Positions 25,799 through 34,113 of a stretch of DNA of 64,000 nt are shown here, in pieces. The stretch covers positions 1-64,000 of the forward strand of contig NZ_JOIR01000018.1 of the NCBI RefSeq assembly GCF_000720115.1. Direction: 5' to 3'. Origin of the DNA: Streptomyces sp. NRRL F-2580 (GTDB lineage Bacteria; Actinomycetota; Actinomycetes; Streptomycetales; Streptomycetaceae). The notes beneath the pieces were generated by a model. The model saw nothing but the letters and a program-made list of their open reading frames with translations, had not been told where the DNA came from and made no database searches. Position numbers and translations under genes: made by a program. The first letter of the stretch is position 1; the number at the start of each line of letters is the position of its first letter.

Positions 25799-27457
25799 TC
25801 AGTTCTTGGCGTACACGCCGAACAGGTCGACGATCAGGTCGGCCGGTTCCCAGCCCCGGTTCCAGAAGTCGACGATGTCGTTCTTGCCGGTGCTCGCCTG
25901 GACCAGGTTCGAGACGGTCTCGCCCTTCGTCCAGTTCAGGTTGGAGGAGTTCGGCGGGGTCGGCCGGATGGCCTTGCTCTGGCCGTACGCGTCCCGGGTG
26001 TTCGGGTCGGGGGCGACCGTGAGGTGGCCGCTGCCCTGCGTGTTGGTGACCGTCGTGTTCATCACCGCGCCCGCGAGCGTGACGTTGGGCTCGAACAGCG
26101 ACTCCCACCAGTAGTCCTGGCCGTGCACCGGCCAGAAGTACTTCCGCGAGTCGTACAGGCGCTCCGGCGCGAGCGGCAGGTAGGCGGCCTTGCCGTCGGC
26201 GCTGTAGTAGCCGGTCACGTCCACGATCACGTCGGTCGGGCTCCAGGAGCCGTTGCGTATGGTGATCCTGCCGTCCGGGCCCACCGGCACGATCACCGAG
26301 TTGGCGACCGTCTGGCCGGCCGTGAAGTTCACGTTCGACGTGATCGGAGCCTGCTGCCCGCCGGGGAAGACGGTCAGGTGGCCGGAGTCCTTGGGGGCGG
26401 TGATCGTGACGTTGAGGGCGACGGCCGTGATGCCGGTGGCCGGCAGCCCGCCCTGGGCCGCGACCTGGACGCCGAAGGAGCCCTGCCCGGCGACCTGGCC
26501 CTGGGCGGCGCCCTGGCCGTCCCGGGTGTCGACGAGACGGAACGGGACCATCGGGGTGTAGCCGCTGGAGGCGGCGCGGGCGAAGTAGCCCGTGACGTCC
26601 GCGATCAGGTTCACCGAGCCGGGGCTGCGGTTGACCAGTTCGACGTAGCCGTCCGCGCCGACGGGCACGATCGCCAGGTTCGGAACGGACCGCCCCGCGG
26701 TGAAGTTGACGTTGGACGTGGTCGGCTCCTCGGTGCCGGACGCGTAGGCGGCGATGTGCCCGTCGGAGGCGGCGCCGGTCGCGGTGATGTTGAGGGCCAC
26801 GGCGGTCACCCCCTCGGGGATGCCGCTGTTGCCGCCGACCTTCACCCGGGTGGTTCCGTACGCGGCGACGGGCTGGGACGACGGGGCCCCCGTGCCGTCC
26901 CGGGTGTCCAGCAGCCGGGTGGGTGCGTGCGGGGTGAAGTCGGAGCCCGCCACGACGACGTCCACGCTGTTGGTGACGGTCGTCTTGGTCAGCGAATCGG
27001 TGGCCGTCACCGTGATCTTGTGGGTGCCGACCTTGGCGTACGTGTGCTTGAAGCGCAGGAACTCGTCCGTGAGGGACAACCCGGGAGCCGCCGTCTGACC
27101 GTCGCCCCAGTCGACGGTCACCGTGAACACGTCGAGCTTCTCGCTCGCGACCCAGGTCGAGAGGTCCATGGTGCGCGCACCGGATCCGGTGGTGACCAGA
27201 CCGACGTAGTGGTCCGCAGTCGCGGCCGGCGTGCCCCCGGCGGCCGACGCGGTGGCGGGGGTCGTGCGGACGGACCGCTCGGGCGGACTGCTGAAGGTGG
27301 CGGTCTTCGTCGCCTCCTCCACGGCTGCCGCGAGCTTCTTGCCCGCGTCCTGTGTGTGGTTCGCGGCCGGCCCGGCCGCATGGGCCGTGCTCGGTACGAC
27401 GAGACCGACGGCCGCCGCGACGACGGCGGCGGAGATCATGACACGGTGACGGTACAC
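25799..27457 (-). CDS. Secreted PKD-domain protein with three LDTRDG-type repeats
   Basis: 552 residues. Seen: signal peptide (about 1-28, ending AHA), a linker, one PKD-like Ig domain with VDWGDGQ and FKHTYAKVGTHKITVTATD (about 110-172), then three repeats of about 115 residues opening with RLLDTRDG, RLVDTRDG and RLYDSR and each holding a S-N-V/L-N-F/W-T-x-G motif and closing D-V-T-G-Y-F/Y (the last D-L-F-G-V-Y). These repeats are common on actinobacterial extracellular proteins and probably bind carbohydrate or the cell envelope. No catalytic domain visible. Start GTG 27457 behind a run of six G; an ATG seven codons in is possible. Converges on the AAA regulator with a 16-bp gap. Confidence 0.82.
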   Translation of the reverse strand: MYRHRVMISAAVVAAAVGLVVPSTAHAAGPAANHTQDAGKKLAAAVEEATKTATFSSPPERSVRTTPATASAAGGTPAATADHYVGLVTTGSGARTMDLSTWVASEKLDVFTVTVDWGDGQTAAPGLSLTDEFLRFKHTYAKVGTHKITVTATDSLTKTTVTNSVDVVVAGSDFTPHAPTRLLDTRDGTGAPSSQPVAAYGTTRVKVGGNSGIPEGVTAVALNITATGAASDGHIAAYASGTEEPTTSNVNFTAGRSVPNLAIVPVGADGYVELVNRSPGSVNLIADVTGYFARAASSGYTPMVPFRLVDTRDGQGAAQGQVAGQGSFGVQVAAQGGLPATGITAVALNVTITAPKDSGHLTVFPGGQQAPITSNVNFTAGQTVANSVIVPVGPDGRITIRNGSWSPTDVIVDVTGYYSADGKAAYLPLAPERLYDSRKYFWPVHGQDYWWESLFEPNVTLAGAVMNTTVTNTQGSGHLTVAPDPNTRDAYGQSKAIRPTPPNSSNLNWTKGETVSNLVQASTGKNDIVDFWNRGWEPADLIVDLFGVYAKN

Positions 27458-27587
27458 CGGCCCCCCAGTGTTGTTGAACCTGTTCAGATGGTCATGATCA
27501 GATTACCTGGCCGTCCGATGTGCATCGGGTTGATTCGTACCCGCCGCTCGGCGTGTCGCGCCGGAGGCCTTCGCCCCTCGTGCCCGC

Positions 27588-28009
27588 GTGCTTGCTCCGG
27601 GACCGGGCCCGGACACCCCGGTGTGGACCTGGTCGGCCGAGCAGACCTCGGGCTTCTGGCTGCGGATGCAGCTGACCGAGCCGGCCGTACACCGCTGGGA
27701 CGCGCAGTCCGCGACGGGGACCCCCGGCCCGCTCGACCCGGCCGTCGCGGCGGACGCCGTCACCCAGACCTTCGAGGTCATGGCGCCGGCCCGCCGTTCC
27801 TGGAAGGCGGCCCCCGCCGGCCATGGTGAGGGGTACCGCTTCCGGCATACCGACGGACCGGAATCCTGGACGGTCGTCTTCGCGCCGGACGAGGTCCTGC
27901 TGAAGCCCGGCCCCACCGCCCCGGAGCCCGCCCGCCACCACCCCTGCGGGCCACGGCCGGTGACGCCACCCTGCTCCCGCGCTGGTTCACCCTCGTTCCC
28001 CCGGTCTGA
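27588..28009 (+). pseudogene. Truncated DinB/maleylpyruvate isomerase-family fragment
   Basis: The C-terminal half only of a TIGR03083-like protein: PDTPVWTWSAEQTSGFWLRMQLTEPAVHRWDAQ then PLDPAVAADAVTQTFEVMAPARR and SWTVVFAPDEVLL, typical of the family after the first metal ligand. The N-terminal DinB helices are absent, and the frame shifts at about 27905-27950 to finish as ATAGDATLLPRWFTLVPPV and TGA 28007-28009. No start signal. Hence a decayed copy, distinct from the intact homologue at 11062-11835. Confidence 0.65.
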
Positions 28010-28116
28010 GCGGCCGGCCCGGGGCCGCCCGGGCCGGGCGGCGCGCGCGATACCCGGACGGCGCCGGGATCAGGGCCCCGGGCCGGAAAACCCGTGCGGC
28101 CACGTACCATGGCGGC

Positions 28117-28617
28117 ATGTCCTTCCTCCGCCGCCACCGCGCCGCCACACCCGCCGGCCCGGACTTCGACGTCCTGGCCATGGACCCGGGGGACTGGCCG
28201 GGCAATCTCGGGGCCGGGCTGCTGCCCGCGCCCGACGGCAGCTGCCAGGGTGTCTTCCTCCGCTACGACCTGTTCGGCGGACGCGGCCCCGCGATGATCA
28301 TCGGAAACCTCCCCGAGGGTTCCCCTGCCCGGGAGCTCTCCGACGGCGAGGTCCCCTTCGAGGTGGCCCAGCTCCTCGACGCCCTGGAGAACGACGAGGA
28401 CGTCGAGGTCACCGGCGTCGAGGACTGCCCCGTCATGCAGGGCGACAACCTCCTCATCGTCCGGAAGATCAAGCTGTCGGAGTCCCGCATCTCCTGCGTC
28501 CAGTTCGACCGCAGTGACAACGTGCTGGTGACCATCGCCAGCTGGGACCGCCCGATCACCGATGACCTCTACGCCCTCCTGAAGCCGCTCCCCGCCGAGC
28601 TCTTCCAGCAGGGCTAG
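28117..28617 (+). CDS. Conserved hypothetical protein
   Basis: 166 residues, acidic, no signal peptide or membrane segment and no family I recognise. Seen: MSFLRRHRAATPAGPDFDVLAMDPGDWPGNL at the start, an alternating beta-rich centre (GVFLRYDLFGGRGPAMIIGNLPEG) and a C-terminal helix-rich part with EVAQLLDALENDEDVEVTGVED. Codon use is typical of the neighbourhood. Start ATG 28117 lacks a strong ribosome site. Convergent with the KstD gene (31-bp gap). Confidence 0.75.
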   Translation: MSFLRRHRAATPAGPDFDVLAMDPGDWPGNLGAGLLPAPDGSCQGVFLRYDLFGGRGPAMIIGNLPEGSPARELSDGEVPFEVAQLLDALENDEDVEVTGVEDCPVMQGDNLLIVRKIKLSESRISCVQFDRSDNVLVTIASWDRPITDDLYALLKPLPAELFQQG

Positions 28618-28648
28618 ACCCTCTCGCCCTGACCTCTGCGCCGGGACG

Positions 28649-30439
28649 TCACGCGTCCGCGATGTCGTTCGCCGCCACGTAGCCGAACGTCATCGCGGGC
28701 CCGATCGTCGACCCGGCCCCCGCGTAGCTGTGACCCATCACCGCCGCGCTCGCGTTGCCCGCCGCGTACAGGCCCCGGATCACCGAGCCGTCCGGCCGCA
28801 GCGCCCGGGCGCGCGCGTCCGTCACGATGCCGCCCTTCGTCCCGAGGTCCCCGGGCACGATCTTGAACGCGTAGAACGGCGGGGCCCAGATCGGCGCCAG
28901 GCACGAGTTCGGGTGCACGTTCGGGTCCGTGTAGTAGTGGTCGTATGCCGTGTCGCCCCGGTGGAAGTCGGCGTCGGTACCGCTCCACGCCTGCGCGTTG
29001 AACCGGTTGAGCGTCGCCCTCAGCGCGCCCGCCGGAACCCCGATCTGGCCGGCCAGCGCGTCCCACGTCCACGCCTTCTTCGCCGCGTCCGCCTGGTACC
29101 AGGCATCGGGGAAGACGAGCGTCGGCAGGATGTCCTTGAACAGGTACTTGTTGCGGTAGTTCTGATCCACGATCAGCCAGGCCGGTATGTGGGAACCTGT
29201 GGCGCCCCGGTCCTTCTCGTACATCACGTGCACCACATCGCTGTACGGCGCCGCCTCGTTGACGAACCGCGCCCCGTTCGCGTTCACGATCAGCCCGCCC
29301 GGCAGGGTCCGTTCGGCGAGGCAGAAGTACGGCTCCCCGGGCAGCGGGATCGACGGCCCCCACCACGCGTCCTCCATCAGAGCCAGCGCCGCCCCGGCCC
29401 GCTGCCCAGCCCGGATCCCGTCGCCGGTGTTCTCCTTCGCGCCCACCGACCACTGCGTGCCGATCGGCTGCTGCTGGTACTGCGCCCGCATCGCCGCGTT
29501 GTGCTCGAAGCCGCCCGAGCCGACGACCACCCCGCGCCGGGCCCGTACCGTCCCCCGTACGCCCTCCTTCTCCACCACCACGCCGGTGACCGTGCCGCCC
29601 TCCTGGACCAGGTCGACCAGCGGGCTGTTCAGCCACACCGGCACCCCGGCCCGCTGGAGCCCCGCGCGCAGCCCGGCCGCCAGGGACTGGCCCATCGTCA
29701 GCGGCTTCTCCCCGCACAGCGCCGCCTTCGTGCCGCGCGCCAGGCACTCGGTGGACACAGCGAGCCCCTTGGCGCTCACCGCCGCGAGGTTCAGCCACTT
29801 GTAGTCCTGGCTGAAGACCACCATTGCGGCGGGGACGGGCATGTACGCCGGGTTCAGACGGGCCAGCTCGGCGCCGAGGACGTTGCCGTCGAGCTGGTCC
29901 GGCTCGATGGACCGGCCGTTCGGCAGTCCGCCCGGCAGGTCGGGGTAGTAGTCGCTGTACCCCTCCATGAACCGGAACTTGAGCGGGCTGTTGGCCATCA
30001 CGAAGTCCAGCATCCGCGGACCGTTGGAGAGGAAGGCGGCCTGGCGGTCGGCCGGCACCTCCGGTCCGACCACGGCCGCGAGGTACGCCGCCGCCTTCTG
30101 CGGAGTGTCCGGCACGCCGGCGCCCAGGATCACGGAGTTGTTCGGCAGCCAGATGCCGGCCCCGGAACGGGCGGCCGAACCGCCGAAGGTGGGGGCCTTC
30201 TCGACGACCAGCACGCTCAGCCCCCGCTTGGCGGCGGTGAGCGCGGCGGTCATCCCGGCGGCCCCGGACCCGACGACGACGACGTCGAACTCACCGAGCT
30301 GGGGGCCGTCCTGGGCGGCGGCCCGCGCCGCGGCCGAGGGGAGCACGGTGGCGGCGAGCACCCCGGTCCCCGTACCGGCGAGGACCGTACGTCTCGACGG
30401 GAGGGTTCCGGGGGAGGTGCGTGAAGCGCTTGCGTACAT
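28649..30439 (-). CDS. kstD: Tat-exported 3-ketosteroid Delta1-dehydrogenase
   Basis: FAD-dependent dehydrogenase, 596 residues, which introduces the C1-C2 double bond in 3-ketosteroid ring A. Seen: twin-arginine signal PSRRTVLAG (residues 14-22) with hydrophobic core and A-x-A site near 40; Rossmann FAD motif VVVVGSGAAGMTAAL (about 53-67) and VVEKAPTFGGSAARSGAGIWLP; and the C-terminal GNASAAVMGHSYAGAGSTIGPAMTFGY, which matches the KstD active-site Tyr-x-G-A-G loop (Tyr487/Gly491 region of the Rhodococcus enzyme). Start ATG 30439 after GGAG with 6-bp spacing. Operator site 3 ends 48 bp upstream. Most characterised KstD enzymes are cytoplasmic; export is notable. A related flavocytochrome-type dehydrogenase is the alternative. 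Confidence 0.85.
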   Translation of the reverse strand: MYASASRTSPGTLPSRRTVLAGTGTGVLAATVLPSAAARAAAQDGPQLGEFDVVVVGSGAAGMTAALTAAKRGLSVLVVEKAPTFGGSAARSGAGIWLPNNSVILGAGVPDTPQKAAAYLAAVVGPEVPADRQAAFLSNGPRMLDFVMANSPLKFRFMEGYSDYYPDLPGGLPNGRSIEPDQLDGNVLGAELARLNPAYMPVPAAMVVFSQDYKWLNLAAVSAKGLAVSTECLARGTKAALCGEKPLTMGQSLAAGLRAGLQRAGVPVWLNSPLVDLVQEGGTVTGVVVEKEGVRGTVRARRGVVVGSGGFEHNAAMRAQYQQQPIGTQWSVGAKENTGDGIRAGQRAGAALALMEDAWWGPSIPLPGEPYFCLAERTLPGGLIVNANGARFVNEAAPYSDVVHVMYEKDRGATGSHIPAWLIVDQNYRNKYLFKDILPTLVFPDAWYQADAAKKAWTWDALAGQIGVPAGALRATLNRFNAQAWSGTDADFHRGDTAYDHYYTDPNVHPNSCLAPIWAPPFYAFKIVPGDLGTKGGIVTDARARALRPDGSVIRGLYAAGNASAAVMGHSYAGAGSTIGPAMTFGYVAANDIADA

Positions 30440-30486
30440 GGGCAGGCTCCAGCGGTGTGGGGAGGACGGGGAGTGGCTCCAGCTCG

Positions 30487-30503
30487 TCTGATGCTGAGTC
30501 AGA
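30487..30503. promoter_or_regulatory. Palindromic operator, site 3 (TCTGA-N7-TCAGA)
   Basis: TCTGATGCTGAGTCAGA followed by AAAA, 48 bp upstream of the kstD start. Read on either strand, its core is close to site 1 (reverse complement TCTGATGCAGTGTCAGA), which differs at only two positions, supporting a common binding protein. Confidence 0.75.
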
Positions 30504-30564
30504 AAAGGTCTTCGGGGGATCATGTGATGTCAAGGCATCCGGCGCACGCCCCACGACCGAGCGC

Positions 30565-30957
30565 TCAGCCCTCCGCCCCCATCCGGGCGTCCAGTTCCCT
30601 CACGTGCCGCTTGAGGGCCACGGTGCGGTAGCTCTCCTCCACCCACTCGCAGAGCACCTGCACGGAGGGCGCCCCCTTCTCCGCCAGCGGGACGGACACC
30701 CAGCCGGAGCGGCCCAGGCCGTATCCGGTGGGCTCCGCTCCTGGCGCGGCCATCGCGTGCCCGTGCAGTGCCTCGTCCTTGAGCTTCACGGACAGGCCGG
30801 GCTGCCCCGGCCCGTCGGTGTTGCCCAGGAAGACGAAGATCTTCTTGTTCACCTTCACCACGCAGTCCTCGGGCCCCCAGGGATGGTCCTCCACCGCCTC
30901 CGGAAGGCCGAGGGCGAACTCCCGCACCGCCTCCCACTTGCGCACTCCGGACTTCAT
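30565..30957 (-). CDS. MmcQ/YjbR-family protein
   Basis: 130-residue cytoplasmic protein of the MmcQ/YjbR family (CyaY-like fold with a double-wing surface, annotated as DNA-binding). Seen: REFALGLPEAVEDHPWGPEDCVVKVNKKIFVFLG, LSVKLKDEALHG, GWVSVPLAEKGAPSVQVLCEWVEESYRTVALKRHVRELD. Start ATG 30957 after GGGAGG. Monocistronic; no link to the steroid genes beyond location. Confidence 0.9.
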   Translation of the reverse strand: MKSGVRKWEAVREFALGLPEAVEDHPWGPEDCVVKVNKKIFVFLGNTDGPGQPGLSVKLKDEALHGHAMAAPGAEPTGYGLGRSGWVSVPLAEKGAPSVQVLCEWVEESYRTVALKRHVRELDARMGAEG

Positions 30958-31079
30958 CAGCGCCTCCCGTCGATCGTCTCCCCACGCTAACGGAGCCCGA
31001 CGGGACATCGGGGCGCGACCGCACCGCGCAGCCGGGGAGCCGCCCACGCAGCCCCGGCTGTCTGTGCATCCGCGAACGA

Positions 31080-31116
31080 GCGAAGTCCCGTGGCGGTGGG
31101 GGCCACGGGACTTCGC
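31080..31116 (-). terminator. Strong hairpin after the phosphotransferase gene
   Basis: A perfect 15-bp stem (GCGAAGTCCCGTGGC with GCCACGGGACTTCGC) and 7-base loop, 27 bp beyond the stop of the minus-strand phosphotransferase. Confidence 0.8.
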
Positions 31117-31142
31117 GTGCAAGGGCGCCTGGGCCGAGCGGA

Positions 31143-32267
31143 TCAGCGCGTGCCGACCGCCGCACGGACCGCCCTGCGCGCCATCCCGGCGTCGTCGTGC
31201 AGGCGCCGGAGCAGCAGCCGCTGTTCCTCACCGGAGGACAGCGAGCCCGCCGGCAGCGGCTGCGTCGGGGCGGTCGCCAGCATCGAGCGCTGGACCGCCG
31301 TCTCGGACATCCGGATCTCCCGGGTCAGCACCAGCATCAGATTGACCAGGAAGGCGTCCCGCGCGGCCGGACCCGCCGACTGGGCGAGCCGGCTGATCTG
31401 GGCGCGGGCGGCCGGGGCGTCGCCCAGGACCGTCCACAGCGTGGCGAGGTCGTAGCCCGGCAGATACCAGCCCGCGTGCTCCCAGTCGAGCAGCACCGGA
31501 CCGGCCGGGGACAGCAGCAGGTTCGACAGCAGCGCGTCACCGTGGTTGAACTGCAGCGCCGTGCCCGACAGCTTCACGCCGTGCAGCAGCTTCTGCAGAT
31601 CGCCGAGGTCCCGGTCGGTCAGCAGCCCCAACTCGTAGTCGCGGGCGATCCGCCGCGCGTAGTTCATCGGGGTACCGAACAGCTCGGCCGGCGGCCGCCA
31701 CTGGTTGACCCGGCACACCGCGCCCAGGGCCGCCCGCAGGTCGACCCGCGGCGGCGGCTCCACCGGGTGCCGCTGCAGGGCCGCGACCCGGCCCGCCATC
31801 CGCTCCACCACCAGCGTGCAGTTCTCGGGGTCGGCGGCGATCAGCCGCGGCACCCGGACCGGCGGGCGGTGCCGGACGAAGGCCCGGTATGCCGCTATTT
31901 CGTGCCGGTAGCGCTCGCGCCATTCAGGCGAGTGGTCCAGTAAAACCTTCGCGACGGCGGTCATCCGCCCTGTGGTGCCCACCAAGAGGACCGAGCGGCC
32001 GCTGCGCCGCAGCACCTGCACGGGCGCGAACTCCGGACAGATCCGCTGCACCGAGGCGAGTGCGGTGCGCAGTTGCGCCCCCTGCGGCCCCGAGAGGTCG
32101 ATTCTGCCGCTGACGGGTTGTGACCCGGTACCCGGCATGCGCCGCGCCCGGACGGTGCCCTGCACCGGTGCCGACGGGCGGCCGGGTTCGAGGTAGGGGC
32201 CGCCGCCCGCCGGGAGCGTGCGGTGCGGCCGGACCGGTGCGGACACGGAGGACGTTGCTGCGTACAT
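31143..32267 (-). CDS. Aminoglycoside phosphotransferase-family kinase
   Basis: Protein-kinase-like phosphotransferase, 374 residues. Seen: an N-terminal Pro/Arg-rich extension (about 1-60), N-lobe [18 protein letters not shown] with the ATP-site Lys, MAGRVAAL hinge, catalytic loop [13 protein letters not shown] (H-G-D-x4-N) and metal-binding [21 protein letters not shown]. The APH/choline kinase pattern is complete, so it should be active; the substrate (small molecule, sugar or antibiotic) is not evident. Start ATG 32267. Divergent from the NsdA-like regulator across 230 bp, in which I recognise no clear motif. Confidence 0.85.
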   Translation of the reverse strand: MYAATSSVSAPVRPHRTLPAGGGPYLEPGRPSAPVQGTVRARRMPGTGSQPVSGRIDLSGPQGAQLRTALASVQRICPEFAPVQVLRRSGRSVLLVGTTGRMTAVAKVLLDHSPEWRERYRHEIAAYRAFVRHRPPVRVPRLIAADPENCTLVVERMAGRVAALQRHPVEPPPRVDLRAALGAVCRVNQWRPPAELFGTPMNYARRIARDYELGLLTDRDLGDLQKLLHGVKLSGTALQFNHGDALLSNLLLSPAGPVLLDWEHAGWYLPGYDLATLWTVLGDAPAARAQISRLAQSAGPAARDAFLVNLMLVLTREIRMSETAVQRSMLATAPTQPLPAGSLSSGEEQRLLLRRLHDDAGMARRAVRAAVGTR

Positions 32268-32497
32268 GGTGATACGGATCCCTTCGTGCGCCGACGAGTT
32301 GCGTACGCCGCCCCGCCGGATCCCGTGCTTCACCCTGGGGAGTTCCGCCGGTGACCGGGTCGGGGAGGCGCATTCCTACCTGACACCCGGCGCGAGGTGG
32401 CGAACCATCGGGCGTGCCCTGGCGAAGCCTGGCGAATAGTCGCTGGGCATCTGACGGGGGGCTACTGTCAACTCAGCCGAGAACCTGGGGGCTTGAC

Positions 32498-33985
32498 GTG
32501 AGCAAAGGTCCGAACACCCGCTTGAACGACCTGTTCGGCCTGGCCGGCTGGTCGAAGGGTGAACTGGCGAGGATGGTCAATCGGCAGGCGGCGGCCATGG
32601 GCCACCCCCAGCTGGCCACCGACACCTCGCGGGTGCGGCGCTGGATCGACATGGGGGAGACCCCGCGCGAACCGGTGCCCACGGTACTGGCAGCACTGTT
32701 CACCGAGCGGCTCGGTCGTGTCGTGACCATCGAGGACCTCGGGTTCGTACGGCAGCGGCGCACCTCCAGAAGGCAGCCGGAAGGGGCTCGTGAGAACCCC
32801 GACGGGATGCCGTGGGCGCCCGAACGCACAGCCGCGGTCCTCACCGAATTCACGGGAATGGACCTCATGCTCAACCGTCGCGGTCTGATGGGCGCGGGCG
32901 CCGTGCTCACCGCCGGCTCCGCCCTCAGCAACGCCATGTACGACTGGCTGCACACCGACCCCGCCCGCGCGAAGGAGGCGCGGCACTTCGGGGAGGCCTT
33001 CCAGGCCGATCCCGCGGGATACGACCGCTACGAGGCGGCCCCGATCGGCTCCCAGGAGATCGAGGCCCTGGAGCGCTCCGTCGACGTGTTCCGCGCCTGG
33101 GACGCCTCCAGAGGGGGCGGTCTCCAGCGCAAGGCCGTCGTCGGCCAGCTCAACGAGGTCGGCGGGATGCTCGCCTACCACCACCCCGACCACCTCCAAC
33201 GGCGGCTGTGGGGGGTGGCGGCCAATCTGGCCGTGCTCGCGGGCTGGATGTCCCACGACGTGGGCCTGGAGCCCACGGCGCAGAAGTACTTCGTCATCGC
33301 GGCGCACGCGGCCCGCGAGGGGGGCGACCGGCCGCGCGCCGGCGAGGCGCTGTCCCGCGCCGCCCGTCAGATGGTCCACCTGGGCAAGCCGAACGAGGCC
33401 CTGGACCTGATGAAGCTCGCCCAGTCGGGCTCGGGCGAGCAGACCCTGCCGCGCACCCGGGCCATGCTGCACACCATCGAGGCCTGGGCGCAGGCCGCCA
33501 TGGGCAAGGGCCAGGCCATGCGCCGCACCCTGGGCGAGGCGGAGGAGCTGTTCGTCTCCGACAAGGGCGACGTGCCGCCGCCGAGCTGGATGCAGCACTT
33601 CGACGAGGCCGACCTGCACGGTATGCAGGCCCTCGCCTACCGCACCCTCGCCGACCACGACGCCTCGGCCGCGCCGATCGCCGCGCGCCACGCCCGCGAG
33701 GCCCTGCGGCTGCGCGGCGAGGGCTACCAGCGCTCGCAGATCTTCGACTACATCTCCATGGCCTCGGCCTGCTTCATCGCCGACGAGCCGGAACAGGCCG
33801 ACCGCTACGCGCGCCTCGCCCTGGTCTCGATGAACGAGACCTCCTCGCACCGGACCTGGGACCGGCTGCGCGAGATGTACCGGCTCACCGCCCAGTACTC
33901 CGGCTACGCGCGCATCGAGGACCTGCGCCAGGAGATCAAGCTGGCCCTCCCGGACAGCCCGGCGCCGCGCACCACGGGGGTGTAG
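32498..33985 (+). CDS. NsdA-like HTH/TPR regulator
   Basis: 495 residues. Seen: N-terminal helix-turn-helix-like region LNDLFGLAGWSKGELARMVNRQ...TDTSRVRRWIDMGETPREPVPTVLAALFTERLGRVVTIEDLG (about 8-85), the MLNRRGLMGAGAVLTAGSAL segment and a long helical TPR-like part to the end. This is the layout of NsdA (negative regulator of differentiation and antibiotic production in S. coelicolor) and its paralogues; which paralogue cannot be decided. Start GTG 32498 with CTGGGGG upstream. Converges on the phosphatase gene at a shared terminator. Confidence 0.8.
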   Translation: MSKGPNTRLNDLFGLAGWSKGELARMVNRQAAAMGHPQLATDTSRVRRWIDMGETPREPVPTVLAALFTERLGRVVTIEDLGFVRQRRTSRRQPEGARENPDGMPWAPERTAAVLTEFTGMDLMLNRRGLMGAGAVLTAGSALSNAMYDWLHTDPARAKEARHFGEAFQADPAGYDRYEAAPIGSQEIEALERSVDVFRAWDASRGGGLQRKAVVGQLNEVGGMLAYHHPDHLQRRLWGVAANLAVLAGWMSHDVGLEPTAQKYFVIAAHAAREGGDRPRAGEALSRAARQMVHLGKPNEALDLMKLAQSGSGEQTLPRTRAMLHTIEAWAQAAMGKGQAMRRTLGEAEELFVSDKGDVPPPSWMQHFDEADLHGMQALAYRTLADHDASAAPIAARHAREALRLRGEGYQRSQIFDYISMASACFIADEPEQADRYARLALVSMNETSSHRTWDRLREMYRLTAQYSGYARIEDLRQEIKLALPDSPAPRTTGV

Positions 33986-34051
33986 TCCCACGCCGGCTCC
34001 CGTCCGCCCCGAGTGCCCCCCCACGCCGTGTACGTGTACGGAGACGAGAAA

Positions 34052-34073
34052 GGCCGCGCCTTCCGGCGCGGCC
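34052..34073. terminator. Bidirectional hairpin terminator
   Basis: GGCCGCGCC-TTCC-GGCGCGGCC, perfect 9-bp stem with tetraloop, centred between the convergent NsdA-like and phosphatase genes; preceded by GAGAAA. Confidence 0.8.
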
Positions 34074-34113
34074 CCTGAGGCCGTGGGCCCTGAAGCCCGT
34101 GCGGTTGTCGCCG

